Positions 31,113-39,757 of a stretch of 43,374 nt of DNA are shown here, one piece after another. Origin of the DNA: Geobacteraceae bacterium (GTDB lineage: Bacteria > Desulfobacterota > Desulfuromonadia > Geobacterales > Geobacteraceae); contig JARKPN010000045.1 in the NCBI GenBank assembly GCA_029975275.1, forward strand, positions 1-43,374. Reading direction: 5' to 3'. Position numbers and translations under genes: made by a program. Position 1 is the stretch's first letter, and each line of letters starts with the position of its first letter. The notes beneath the pieces were generated by a model. It was not told where the DNA came from. It made no database searches and saw nothing but the letters and a program-made list of their open reading frames with translations.

Positions 31113-32864
31113 TCAGTACTGGGACTGGAACACGGTGGTGGTGTCCGAGCCCTTGCCGTCTTCGGTGCTGAAGGTGATGACGGCGGTCCGGCTCGACCCG
31201 CCGGTGTTCGGATCAACCGTGACGTTCACGTGCGGGTTGGTGCCTGTGCCGCTGGCGGGTTCGACCCGGCACCAGGCCTGGTTGCTGGATGCCGTCCAGT
31301 TCCGCGACACGGCCAGGTCCAGGGACTTGAACTGCCCTGCCGCGCTGAAATCCAGGTTGTGCGGCGCCACCAGCAGCGGCGGATACGACAGGGGCACCTG
31401 GAACTGCCATGAACCGCCGCCGTAGGTATAATGCTTTTCCTTGTCCGCAATCCACCAGCCATAGGACTGGCCGCCCACGCTCCAGATCAGGTCCACGTCG
31501 AACTGGGAATCAAACGATGTCCTGTTTGAATCGCGGACCGACGGGGCGAATTTCCAGATCCACTGGTTCACCGGCTGGAAGTTGGCCCGCGACAGCACCG
31601 GCGGCTCCGAAAGCCCGGTATAGGCGAAATAGACCGTCTGGGAGGCCTTCTTGAATTCGTAGCGCCAGCGGGCGTTGTTGACGTTGTCCGCCGAATTGTT
31701 GACCACCTCGCAGTCGCTCACGTTGACGGTGGTCGAGTTGCTGATGGTGACGCCGGCGTTCAGCGAACCGGTTGCCTGGGTGCCCTGGAACCCCACCGAA
31801 CCGCCGAAGTTCCAGCTGACCCCGCTGGTCACCTGCGCCACGTTGTTGGCGTTCTGGGGGTTGGACGCCATCAGCGCCACGGCGCTCCCCTGGCCCGTCA
31901 GTCCTTCCAGCAAGTTGTTCATCTTGTAGTTGCCGATGTAGTAGTGGACCTCGTCGGAGGGACCGCCGCCGTACCAGGAGGTAACCCCGCCGTACGCCCC
32001 CGAGGCATTGAGCATCCCCTCCTGGCGCACGTAGAACCAGTCGTAATCCGTGCCGTCCGCCGCGTTGAACGAGTGGCAGGAATAGATGTAGTAGCTGAGC
32101 TGGTAATTGTTCCCCCGGCAGGAGAAATTCTTGGTGACCACGAAACCCTTGGCGATCTGGGTCAGTTCGGCGCTTTCGGCCGCGACCCCCTCGGCGAGCG
32201 CCCGGGTCGCCTGCTGTCGCAGGGATTTCAGCTCCCCGGTCACGCGGTTGTCATCGACGTCGAACCAGTCGTGGAAGATGTTGGCCCTGCGGACCTGATC
32301 GAAAGCGCTGTCCGTGTCCGGCACCGACTGCGGCGCGGCGGGGTCGTCCGACGGTATGAGGCTCTCGTTGGGAGGGTACATGGACCAGGAGAACACGTGG
32401 CCGTCGGCCTCCTGGTCGACGGCGAACAGCTCGACGTAGTGCTTCCCCTCGGGCAGGCCTTCCGGCAGGGTGTAGTTCTGGTCGAGGCCGAGGATGCCGA
32501 GCAGGGCGTTGATCTCCGCCTCTCCTCCCTGCACCAGTACGATCGGCTTGAAATTGGCAAAAGTGGCGAGGATTCCCTGCCGCTGGGTCGGGCTCAGCGA
32601 CTGGACACTCTGGGCCGAGATCAGGATCGGCAGGTTTGACGAGGTTCCGTCATAGGGGACACGATTGCTGAAGGTCAGGACGAGTTCGTCCCCCAGTGTG
32701 CCGCGGAGGTCGCCGATATAGGCAACCCTGCCGGTGTGAACGCGTACCCCGGCCAAAGTTGCCGTGGAGTTGTCCGAGCCGCATCCGGACATGCCGAATG
32801 CCGCAACCATGGCCAGCAGGGCCGCACACAGCACAATCCATCCCCTGGAACGATCGAGTTTCAT
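31113..32864 (-). CDS. Secreted lipoprotein with BACON domain and possible pore-forming-toxin-like region
   Basis: A 583-residue lipoprotein: signal sequence and lipobox MSGC with Cys28 as the lipidated residue. Residues about 30-215 form an unknown domain. A middle region (about 230-480) is rich in aromatic, Asn, Ser and Gly residues, with DYDWFYVRQEGMLNASGAY and a glycine/serine-alternating strand-like stretch (GVSWNFGGSVGFQGTQATGS), reminiscent of leukocidin/hemolysin beta-channel proteins. The last ~90 residues look like a BACON domain (NWTASSNQAWCRVEPASGTG ... VNVTVDPNTGG). ATG 32864 has AAGGAGG 6 bp upstream, so the longer in-frame start at 32888 is rejected. The function is unknown; the toxin resemblance is by eye only. 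Confidence 0.7.
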   Translation of the reverse strand: MKLDRSRGWIVLCAALLAMVAAFGMSGCGSDNSTATLAGVRVHTGRVAYIGDLRGTLGDELVLTFSNRVPYDGTSSNLPILISAQSVQSLSPTQRQGILATFANFKPIVLVQGGEAEINALLGILGLDQNYTLPEGLPEGKHYVELFAVDQEADGHVFSWSMYPPNESLIPSDDPAAPQSVPDTDSAFDQVRRANIFHDWFDVDDNRVTGELKSLRQQATRALAEGVAAESAELTQIAKGFVVTKNFSCRGNNYQLSYYIYSCHSFNAADGTDYDWFYVRQEGMLNASGAYGGVTSWYGGGPSDEVHYYIGNYKMNNLLEGLTGQGSAVALMASNPQNANNVAQVTSGVSWNFGGSVGFQGTQATGSLNAGVTISNSTTVNVSDCEVVNNSADNVNNARWRYEFKKASQTVYFAYTGLSEPPVLSRANFQPVNQWIWKFAPSVRDSNRTSFDSQFDVDLIWSVGGQSYGWWIADKEKHYTYGGGSWQFQVPLSYPPLLVAPHNLDFSAAGQFKSLDLAVSRNWTASSNQAWCRVEPASGTGTNPHVNVTVDPNTGGSSRTAVITFSTEDGKGSDTTTVFQSQY

Positions 32865-33052
32865 GGTCACCCTCCTTCTTGGTGTCACAAATGAGATACG
32901 TCGGCGACAGACCGATACGCCGCCCGATCCCGCCCTGAAAACATTGTCTTCATCTTACTTTTCGGACGTCATGATAAAAACTTTAACTATGCAATGGTGC
33001 GTACCCGGGAGGTAAATCACGTAGTACCGGCCGGGACTGTTCGTACCGCCTG

Positions 33053-33235
33053 TTAGTCGTACGCCTGCCCTCCGCCGGTAATTTCCAGAGAGTTACCGGC
33101 ATCAAGCAACTGGTGAGTGCCAAGCGGTTCTATGGGCTTTCTTATGAAATCAGACGTGCCCAGGGCAAGGGCTTTTTCCTGAAGGTGCTCTTCCTATGCG
33201 AAGAGAGAGGGCACGGGAGTTTTGCTGGTGGAAGG
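33053..33235 (-). pseudogene. Remnant of a response-regulator receiver domain
   Basis: Minus-strand translation gives a receiver C-terminal half: TPVPSLFA, then EEHLQEKALALGTSDFIRKP followed by IEPL, matching the beta4-alpha4-beta5 region with the conserved Lys-Pro. An in-frame TAG (33194-33196) interrupts it and the phosphoacceptor half is missing. The frame then runs through unrelated sequence to TAA at 33053-33055. It is a decayed fragment in the 476-bp gap between the lipoprotein gene and mtgA; apart from it I see nothing gene-like in that gap. Confidence 0.7.
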
Positions 33236-33340
33236 TGTTAACTTACAGAGTGCGGGATAGAAAAAGAGTCTTGTGGCGCGCGGCGGGGTGATGGGACCAA
33301 ATCCTTTGTGCTTTTTGAAACCATGCCGCCTGGCGTGGAG

Positions 33341-34306
33341 TTACGGAGTGTCGGCCGAGACGGGAGGAGCCGCAGCGACGGGAGGCTGCTCGGGCTGGGG
33401 CGGGGTGCCGTCGGCCGATGCCTGTCCGGTCTCGTCCGCGGGTATCCCTTCAGTGAACTCCCCTTTCTGCGGTTCCGGTTGTTCGGGCGGCACCGCACCG
33501 CTGATGTTATTGAAAGCAGCTTCTTCCTGCTCGATAGTATGGTCCACCTTGCGCTGCAATCCGGCGATGTTCGGCAGTTCGGTCAGGGCGACCCGGTACT
33601 CTCCTTTCGTCAGCACACCCCTTCGGCGCAGCAGTTTCAGGATCATGTCCGAACGCCGCATCACCTTTCCCAGGTTCCGGTAGGGGTTGTAGGCGACCCG
33701 CGGTCCGGGGAGCATGGAGGCCAGAAAAGCGCACTCCCGGGGGGTGAGGGCCGAGACAGGCTTGCCGAAGTAGTAGCGCGCCCCATGCCCGATGCCGTAC
33801 ACCATTGGTCCCAACTCCACCACGTTCAGGTAGAGCTCCAGGATGCGGCCCTTGGTCAGTTCTTCCTCCATCCGCCTGGCCAGGATGATTTCCTTGATCT
33901 TGCGACCGATGGTCTTTTCGCGGGAGAGGAAGATATTCTTTGCGACCTGCTGGGTGATGGTGGAGGCGCCCCGTGCCAGGCTCTTCTTCTCCAGGTCGTA
34001 TCTTATGGCGTTCTTGATCGCCTTGACGTCGATCCCCTCGTGCTTATAGAAATTCGAGTCCTCGGCAACGATGACCGCCCACTTCATCTCGGGGGGGATG
34101 GCCCGCGACGGGGTCCAGTACCGGTTGCCGGGACCTACGATAAAGGGGTGATAGTTCCCCTTCCAGTCCTTTACCTGGATGGTCGTGTTGGTGCGGCGGT
34201 TTTTCAGAGTCTCGACCGGGGGAAGGAAAAAGAGGGAGATTCCAATACAGGCGGCATACAGGGCCACAAGACCGGCAACAATAAACAGCGCTTTTTTCAG
34301 TTTCAA
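33341..34306 (-). CDS. mtgA: Monofunctional biosynthetic peptidoglycan glycosyltransferase
   Basis: This 321-residue protein has one N-terminal membrane anchor (about residues 5-29) and a GT51 domain that polymerises lipid II into glycan strands. The catalytic Glu82 lies in VAEDSNFYKHEGID; ARGASTITQQVAKN and ELYLNVVELG are the other conserved blocks. No transpeptidase domain follows; instead the last ~60 residues are a Pro/Glu/Ala-rich tail that appears disordered and is longer than in typical MtgA proteins. pdxA lies upstream on the same strand, separated by a repeat element. Confidence 0.92.
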   Translation of the reverse strand: MKLKKALFIVAGLVALYAACIGISLFFLPPVETLKNRRTNTTIQVKDWKGNYHPFIVGPGNRYWTPSRAIPPEMKWAVIVAEDSNFYKHEGIDVKAIKNAIRYDLEKKSLARGASTITQQVAKNIFLSREKTIGRKIKEIILARRMEEELTKGRILELYLNVVELGPMVYGIGHGARYYFGKPVSALTPRECAFLASMLPGPRVAYNPYRNLGKVMRRSDMILKLLRRRGVLTKGEYRVALTELPNIAGLQRKVDHTIEQEEAAFNNISGAVPPEQPEPQKGEFTEGIPADETGQASADGTPPQPEQPPVAAAPPVSADTP

Positions 34307-34330
34307 ACAGGATACCTCTGCGAATTCATG

Positions 34331-34540
34331 GGCTCAAGGCGCAGGGCACAAGGCACAAGAAAAAACCGATTGGGTCCAGCCTTCCGTCCAGCCGCTCCTT
34401 CGTTCCTGCGTGCTGACCCGGCCTTCGCCATCATGCCGCTTCGGCGGTGCAGACACCTGCCTTTTCATGCAGGAGGGATTTGTGCGTTTACCCGTTCCCG
34501 GATTTTCTTGAGCCCTGAGCCCTGCGCTTTGCGCCCGTTT
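34331..34540. repeat. Element bounded by inverted GCGCAGGGC repeats between mtgA and pdxA
   Basis: GGCTCAAGGCGCAGGGCACA begins the left end (34331-34363). The right end (34503-34540) holds the same family in opposite orientation, ending GAGCCCTGCGCTTTGCGCC on the plus strand. About 140 bp without a gene lies between. The right end overlaps the last codons of pdxA. A further copy follows uvrB at 16871-16902. Non-autonomous mobile repeat is the simplest reading. Confidence 0.6.
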
Positions 34541-35537
34541 TTTTTTCGCCCGCCTTTTTCGCCATCCCCACCGCTGCCCGGATGGAGGCAACCATGCTGA
34601 CATGTGACGCCTTGCCGGTTCCGGCCAGGTCGTAGGCCGTGCCGTGGTCCACCGAGGTCCGGATGATGGGGAGCCCCAGGGTGATGTTGACCGCGTCGTG
34701 GAAGTGCAGGAGTTTAAGGGGGATCAGCCCCTGGTCGTGGTACATGCAGACCACGCCGTCGTAATCACCGCGGGCGGCGAAGTGGAACAGCATGTCTGCC
34801 GAGAGCGGCCCGCGGGCGTCTATCCCCTCGGACCGGGCCGCCTCGACCGCCGGCAGGATAAAGCGCCGTTCCTCGTCGCCGAACAGTCCCCGTTCCCCAC
34901 AGTGTGGGTTCAGGGCCAGCACGGCAAGCCTCGGGTTCCTGCGGAAATATTTGTGGAGACCCTGGTGGGTGGTACGGATGGTGGTCAGCACCCGTTCCCT
35001 GGTGATGAGCCTCGGCACTTCAGACAGGGGCTCGTGGATGGTGACCAGGGTCACCCGCAGCCGGTCGCCTGCCAGCATCATCACGTAATCCCGGCAGCCG
35101 GTCAGGTCGGCCAGCAGCTCCGTGTGCCCGGGGTAGCGATGGCCGCCGCGGTTCAGCGCCGCCTTGCTGATGGGAGCGGTCACCATGGCAGCCGCCTCGC
35201 CGGCGAGACACAGGCGGACCGCTTCGTTGATATAGCGGAACATGGCGTCGCCGGCCTCCGAAGAGGGACCGCCGTATTCCATGTCGGTCGGAGCAAGGTT
35301 CGACAGGGGTCGGAGCAGGATCGTCCCGTCGGTGTCCTTTGTCGGCAGGCCTTCGGTCAGGACCAGCCGGATGGTTTGTCCGGTGACCTCGACCGCCCGT
35401 TCCATGGCGCCGGGGTCACCTATTACCAGCGGCCGACAGATTCCGGAAATTTCAGGATCGGCAATGGCCCTGGCAATGACCTCGGGACCCACGCCGGCGG
35501 GATCGCCCATGGTGATGGCGATGATGGGTTTTGTCAT
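34488..35537 (-). CDS. pdxA: 4-hydroxythreonine-4-phosphate dehydrogenase
   Basis: A 349-residue enzyme of the deoxyxylulose-dependent pyridoxal phosphate pathway; it oxidises 4-phosphooxy-threonine with NAD. Conserved blocks are GDPAGVGPE (11-19), the metal-ligand His segments near GHRYPGHTELLA and TIHEPLSEV, and CMYHDQGLIPLKLL. ATG 35537 matches the family N-terminus (MTKPIIAITMGDPAG); a longer start at 35561 is rejected. The last ~17 residues (KRRAQGSRKSGNG and preceding) are encoded by the dispersed repeat at 34503-34540 and are not native to the family. No pdxJ is adjacent. Confidence 0.93.
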   Translation of the reverse strand: MTKPIIAITMGDPAGVGPEVIARAIADPEISGICRPLVIGDPGAMERAVEVTGQTIRLVLTEGLPTKDTDGTILLRPLSNLAPTDMEYGGPSSEAGDAMFRYINEAVRLCLAGEAAAMVTAPISKAALNRGGHRYPGHTELLADLTGCRDYVMMLAGDRLRVTLVTIHEPLSEVPRLITRERVLTTIRTTHQGLHKYFRRNPRLAVLALNPHCGERGLFGDEERRFILPAVEAARSEGIDARGPLSADMLFHFAARGDYDGVVCMYHDQGLIPLKLLHFHDAVNITLGLPIIRTSVDHGTAYDLAGTGKASHVSMVASIRAAVGMAKKAGEKKTGAKRRAQGSRKSGNG

Positions 35538-35659
35538 GCTCCTGTTCCTCCTCGGGGGCAAGTGTATAACACCGCAATCTGAAATTGACAGAAAAAAATG
35601 TGATCAATGGGTCATTGACTCATCGGACGTGAAAGTAGTAGTGTGGTGAAACCAGTGTT

Positions 35660-35680
35660 GAATTTTGAGTTTTGAGTTGT
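35660..35680 (+). repeat. TTTTGAGT repeat, solitary copy
   Basis: GAATTTTGAGTTTTGAGTTG repeats the TTTTGAGT unit twice and resembles the arms of the element at 20755-20962. It lies in the pdxA/M23 divergent region, 60 bp before the peptidase start. Confidence 0.5.
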
Positions 35681-35738
35681 AAAACGATTCATAGAACCAT
35701 GTCACCTATTTCCAAGGGGAAATTAAGCGAGCCTTACG

Positions 35739-36299
35739 ATGAAGGTATTCCCTTTACTGATATCGCTGCTGTTGCTGATTCCCTCCGTCTCTCTGGCGGA
35801 TCGTACCCTTCCAGTGGACGGCGGTACGGTAACCTCCGGCATCGGCTGGCGCCTCGACCCGTTCGGCAGCGGCCGGATGGTCTATCACCGGGGGTATGAT
35901 ATTGCAGTCCCGACCGGCACCCCGGTGTATTCCGTGCGCGTGGGGACCGTCTATTACGCCGGACCCTACAAGGGGTACGGAAACCTCGTGGCAATAGACC
36001 ACGGCAACGGCTACATGACCCTCTACGGCCACAATTCGGCACTCAAGGTAACACCCGGCCAGCGGGTGGACAGCAGGACGGTCATCGCCCTTGCCGGCAG
36101 CACCGGCAGGTCCACCGGTCCCCATGTGCACTACGAGATCAGGCAGGTAGCCGGGTACGACAAACAGAGACGGGAGCAGCTCCGCAAAGAGCTCAAAACC
36201 GTGGTTGAGAGCAACATCCACGAGTGGGTCGAGGGATTCGTTTCCGGTAGGGGAGGAGAGGAAGCGGAGCTCTCGCTCCCGACTGACATCGACGAATAG
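35739..36299 (+). CDS. M23-family (LytM) metallopeptidase
   Basis: A 186-residue exported protein: signal peptide (residues 1-20, ending SLA) followed directly by a LytM domain. The zinc ligands are all visible: His50 and Asp54 in YHRGYDIA, His131 in GPHVHYEI, with His98 and His129 as catalytic partners. It should therefore be an active endopeptidase of peptidoglycan cross-links rather than a degenerate LytM activator. The C-terminal 45 residues are charged and probably helical. The ribosome site before ATG 35739 is weak. Downstream 36300-36548 contains no gene or clear terminator. Confidence 0.9.
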   Translation: MKVFPLLISLLLLIPSVSLADRTLPVDGGTVTSGIGWRLDPFGSGRMVYHRGYDIAVPTGTPVYSVRVGTVYYAGPYKGYGNLVAIDHGNGYMTLYGHNSALKVTPGQRVDSRTVIALAGSTGRSTGPHVHYEIRQVAGYDKQRREQLRKELKTVVESNIHEWVEGFVSGRGGEEAELSLPTDIDE

Positions 36300-36548
36300 C
36301 CGCCCCGCGACGCACGGCAGAGGGCGCCTCCCCCCTGCGTCCGCTACCTGGTTTCTATCCGGAAATGTCGACAGGGGACGGGTTGGAACTTCCCCGAAGC
36401 CCCTCGTAATCGGTCGCCATCCTTTGCCTGGATCAAATACCCTGCTGGATTCAGGCGCTTTCCCACGACTCATCCGATTGCACTGAAGCCGTACGAGAGG
36501 CTCCGTGAAAGCCCCGCCCCGTCCCCCGTAACATCTTTCCATGGTAAA

Positions 36549-36875
36549 CTACCTGGCCACAAGCCCCAGTATCAGGTGGACATAGCAGGCAAAGTCCCCG
36601 ATCTCCTTCCGGTCGTTCCCCAACTCCTCCCTCCAGGAGGCATCCTCCTGTTCGTCCTTCATGCAGCGGCCCATCATATCGCACGCCTCGATGAACGCGT
36701 CGTGGGCCCTTGTCCGGGTCTCATCCATGGAGACCCGCTGCTCAGGCGTCGAAAGCTGCCACTCGGCCCGGAGCCCGGCATAGTGCACCGCCCTCCGGAA
36801 CAGCTGCATCCTCAGTTCGATGAGCCTTGATTTCCCGATTGCATAAGCGATGCGGGTCGCCTTTTCCCAATCCAT
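36549..36875 (-). CDS. Conserved-looking helical protein of unknown function
   Basis: A 108-residue soluble, mostly helical protein starting MDWEKATRIAYAIGKSRLIE. It has three cysteines, no membrane segment and no motif I recognise. ATG 36875 has AGGGGG about 8 bp upstream, which together with balanced codon use supports a real gene. It lies 127 bp downstream of ctaB on the same strand and could be the last gene of that transcript. A four-helix-bundle fold is a guess from composition. Confidence 0.6.
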   Translation of the reverse strand: MDWEKATRIAYAIGKSRLIELRMQLFRRAVHYAGLRAEWQLSTPEQRVSMDETRTRAHDAFIEACDMMGRCMKDEQEDASWREELGNDRKEIGDFACYVHLILGLVAR

Positions 36876-37002
36876 TCCTGTCGCCCCCTATCCTTCACGA
36901 CCGCTTTTACGGGTGTGAACATGGATAAAAACACATGCCGCCATCCCGAGACAAGGAAAAAAGATCTGATCAAGCCAACTTCGGATAAGCCCCGACGATT
37001 TG

Positions 37003-37908
37003 TCAGCGGAAACAGATGTCCCCGATCATCAGGGCGAGGAGGGAGGCGAGGTACCAGTTGGTTGCCCGGAAGGCCGGACCGAAGCGGGAGCGCAATACGA
37101 TCAGCAGGAATGAGACGGCAAGAAAGAGCATACCCAGCAGGAAGGCGGCGACCCCGTAGCGGTCGGAACAGAAGCCGAAGTACCAGAGCGCGATGGAGAG
37201 CGGCGGGAGTGCCGAAGCATAGAGGAATATCAGCAGCTTGACGTAACCCTCCCCCATCGCGACGGGGAGGACCGGGAAGCCGGCGGCCCGGTACTCCTCC
37301 CGGTGACGGAGCGCCAGGGTCCAGAAGTGGGGCGGCTGCCAGAGGAGGACCAGGAGAAACAGGATAAACCCGTCCGGACCGATGGAGCCATTGACGGCCG
37401 AGTAGCCTACGAGTACCGGGATCGCCCCCGGCACCCCGCCGGCGACCGCTCCGAACGGGGAGTTCCGCTTGAGTCGCAGGGTATAGGGGACCACGTACCA
37501 GAAGGCGGCAGCCAGAATGAGCAGGCCTGACAGGGGACTGAGGAAGCGGAAGGAGATCCCGACCCCGGCGGCGATAAGGAGCAGTGCGATCCGGGCGGTC
37601 CTTGTGCGCCCCAGCCGTTCCAGCGCCCTGGTCCGCTCCCTGAGGCGCGCCATCCGGAGGTCGAAGGGATAGTCGAAAACCGAGTTCAGCATGACTGAGC
37701 CCGCCGCGGCAAGGATCAGCGCAACGGCGCAGGCCAGGGCGGTGAAGCCCTCCGGCGCGCCGCGGAATCCAAGGACCATTCCGGCCAGGCCCGACATGGC
37801 CACCATGACCAGCAGTCCGGGCCGGGCCAGAAGGAGCGCCGAGGTGAGGGGGCCGGGCTCCCTGAGGGCGGACACGGCCTCCCCGGATTCGCGGATCACC
37901 GCATCCAT
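37003..37908 (-). CDS. ctaB: Protoheme IX farnesyltransferase (heme O synthase)
   Basis: A 301-residue UbiA-family membrane protein with about eight to nine helices that farnesylates heme B to heme O. The prenyl-diphosphate metal site is NSVFDYPFDLRMARLRERT, a variant of the usual NDxxDxxxD with Ser at the first Asp position. YTLRLKR, GGVPGAIPVLVG and WQPPHFWTLALRHREEY are the other family blocks. ATG 37908 shares a base with the ctaA stop. It provides heme O, the precursor of heme A, for the caa3 oxidase encoded upstream. Confidence 0.92.
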   Translation of the reverse strand: MDAVIRESGEAVSALREPGPLTSALLLARPGLLVMVAMSGLAGMVLGFRGAPEGFTALACAVALILAAAGSVMLNSVFDYPFDLRMARLRERTRALERLGRTRTARIALLLIAAGVGISFRFLSPLSGLLILAAAFWYVVPYTLRLKRNSPFGAVAGGVPGAIPVLVGYSAVNGSIGPDGFILFLLVLLWQPPHFWTLALRHREEYRAAGFPVLPVAMGEGYVKLLIFLYASALPPLSIALWYFGFCSDRYGVAAFLLGMLFLAVSFLLIVLRSRFGPAFRATNWYLASLLALMIGDICFR

Positions 37909-38765
37909 CAGGGCGCCTCCTCCTGCCGAATCTCCGCGGCCCAGAGTCGGAACAGGACCAGAAGCATGCAGAGGGCGGTCGCCAGATGGAGCGCGGCGGC
38001 CGCGAAAGAGAGCCCTGACAGGACCACGAAGGCCCCCAGGGCAATCTGGACGGCTGCCAGCAGGAGCAGGGCCAGAACGGCCCTCCGGTGCCGGGCCATG
38101 GCGGCATCGATAAAGCAGGCCGCGCATATCACGCCGATGGTCAGAAAGATCAGGAGCGCGGCCAGCCGGTGGGAGAAGTGGGACAGGAGCGCCCCACCGG
38201 TGATGACCGGAAACCAGCTCCCCCCGCAGGTAGGAAAGTCGGGACAGGCGAGACCGGCTCCGGCGTGCCGCACGTATGCCCCCAGGGCCGACTGGAAGAA
38301 CAGCACCAGCCCCATGCCGAAAAACAGCCCGGCGTGGCCCCTGAGCGAGAAGCCGGCCGGGGTCGCCCGGCCGTCAAAGACCGCCATGTAGCACGCCAGG
38401 AGAAATATCGCCAGGCCGGTCATGAAGTGGACCGTGGTCAGCTGCACCGGCAGCTCCAGCAGGACCACCGCGCCTCCCAGCAGGACCTCCGCCGCCAGGA
38501 TTCCGACCGCGACGAGCGGGACCGCCTTGGCGGCGCCCTGGTACGCAGCGAACCTCTTCCAGGAAAGGATCAGCAGAAACAGTCCGGCAACCGCCGCTAT
38601 CAGCCGGTGGCCGAACTCCATCCAGACGTCCGGTCGGAAGGGGGGGATGACCCTGTCGTGGCAGAGGGGCCAGTCCGGGCAGGCGAGGCCGGCCTTGAGT
38701 CCGGCCACCAGGTTTCCCCATACGAGGAGCAGGAAAAAGAGTGCAACGGTGATTCTGCCGAGCAT
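37908..38765 (-). CDS. ctaA: Heme A synthase (COX15/CtaA family)
   Basis: A 285-residue membrane protein with eight helices in two homologous halves, converting heme O to heme A. The heme-ligand histidines are visible in EFGHRLIA, TVHFMTG, SHFSHRLAAL and ALHLATAL. Each half has a cysteine pair in an extracytoplasmic loop: CPDWPLC and CPDFPTC. ATG 38765 has a strong AAGGAGG 8 bp upstream. The gap of about 100 bp to ctaF contains tandem GACTCGGGAC-type low-complexity sequence but no gene. Confidence 0.92.
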   Translation of the reverse strand: MLGRITVALFFLLLVWGNLVAGLKAGLACPDWPLCHDRVIPPFRPDVWMEFGHRLIAAVAGLFLLILSWKRFAAYQGAAKAVPLVAVGILAAEVLLGGAVVLLELPVQLTTVHFMTGLAIFLLACYMAVFDGRATPAGFSLRGHAGLFFGMGLVLFFQSALGAYVRHAGAGLACPDFPTCGGSWFPVITGGALLSHFSHRLAALLIFLTIGVICAACFIDAAMARHRRAVLALLLLAAVQIALGAFVVLSGLSFAAAALHLATALCMLLVLFRLWAAEIRQEEAP

Positions 38766-38867
38766 GTTGAAAACCTCCTTGAATCGGGGACTCGGGACGA
38801 GGGTTGGAGGGTGTCACGGACGCGACGACGCAGTTCGCCCACTATACCGCCCCCCGGCTCCTGTCTC

Positions 38868-39152
38868 CTAGTCCCTCAGCAGTACGTCCGCCAGGGTCCC
38901 GCCGATGATCAGCGTGAGGAAGCCGAGCGGGATGATCGCGAAGGCCCATAAAAGCCGGTTCTCGTAGCGCAGGTGCATGAAGAAAAGGGCCACCAGCAAG
39001 GCTTTCATCGAAGCGATGAGCATGGCAACGGTCACGTTCAGCATGCCCAGGTGCACGTAGGAGACCAGCCAGGTGACGACCGTGAGGACCAGCAGCGCCA
39101 GCCAGACAAGGATGTACGTGCGGTATGCCTTTGTGGAAGATGTATTCAGCAT
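38868..39152 (-). CDS. ctaF: Cytochrome c oxidase subunit IV family protein
   Basis: A 94-residue protein with three hydrophobic helices (about 15-37, 40-60, 68-90). The block IASMKALLVALFFMHLRYE is typical of the prokaryotic subunit IV (CtaF/CoxF-like, COX4_pro) family. ATG 39152 is chosen from homology and a GAGGG site 8 bp upstream; a much longer open frame upstream is only a shadow of ctaE. It directly follows ctaE and completes the oxidase structural genes. Confidence 0.88.
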   Translation of the reverse strand: MLNTSSTKAYRTYILVWLALLVLTVVTWLVSYVHLGMLNVTVAMLIASMKALLVALFFMHLRYENRLLWAFAIIPLGFLTLIIGGTLADVLLRD

Positions 39153-39163
39153 GATCGATACCC

Positions 39164-39757
39164 TCACCCCACCAGGTACAGGAGCGGAAAAAGATAGATC
39201 CAGACCAGGTCCACGAAGTGCCAGTAGAGCCCGGTTATCTCCACCGGGGTCGAGTACTCGGGCGAGAACCTCCCCCGCCGGGCCAGGACCAGCACCCAGC
39301 AGAGGGCGCAGATTCCGGCGACCACGTGGATGCCGTGCAGCCCGGTCATCATGAAGTAGAGGGAGAAGAACAGGTTGGTGCCCGGATAGAGCCCGTGGCT
39401 GAAGTCCTCGCTCCACTCGACGTATTTCACTCCCAGGAAGCCGCATGCAAGCAGGATGGTAAGGGAGATGCACGCCGTTGCGCGTCGTCGCAGACCCTGT
39501 TTCATGGCGGCGATCCCCAGGGCCATGGTGAGGCTGCTGGTGATCAGGACCACCGTGTTGACCAGCCCAAGGGGCCGGTTCAGCTTCAGGTGCTCGGTAT
39601 AGAACAGCTCGGGGTATTTGAGACGGAACACGATGTAGCAGGTGAACAGCCCGCCGAACAGCAGCACCTCGGTGGCCAGGAAGGTCCAGATGCCGAGCTT
39701 GGCCGTTGCCAGTGCCTGGGCCGGGGTTTCCCCTCCGTGACTCTCCGTCCCGCTCAT
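39164..39757 (-). CDS. ctaE: Cytochrome c oxidase subunit III
   Basis: A 197-residue, five-helix subunit III. Diagnostic blocks are KLGIWTFLATEVLLFGGLF near the N-terminus, FFSLYFMMTGLHGIHV and the C-terminal GLYWHFVDLVWIYLFPLLYL. ATG 39757 overlaps the ctaD stop (ATGA on the minus strand, 39754-39757). The short five-helix form is usual for bacterial oxidases of the caa3 class. Confidence 0.95.
   Translation of the reverse strand: MSGTESHGGETPAQALATAKLGIWTFLATEVLLFGGLFTCYIVFRLKYPELFYTEHLKLNRPLGLVNTVVLITSSLTMALGIAAMKQGLRRRATACISLTILLACGFLGVKYVEWSEDFSHGLYPGTNLFFSLYFMMTGLHGIHVVAGICALCWVLVLARRGRFSPEYSTPVEITGLYWHFVDLVWIYLFPLLYLVG

Noticed and set aside
31113..31412. Plus-strand frame 30726-31412 spanning the small ORF, terminator and lipoprotein 3' end
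   Set aside because: It runs through a strong terminator and is antisense to the lipoprotein; no ribosome site and no homology.
36300..36548. Possible gene or terminator between the M23 peptidase gene and the helical unknown
   Set aside because: No convincing frame, ribosome site or stem followed by a T-run was found.
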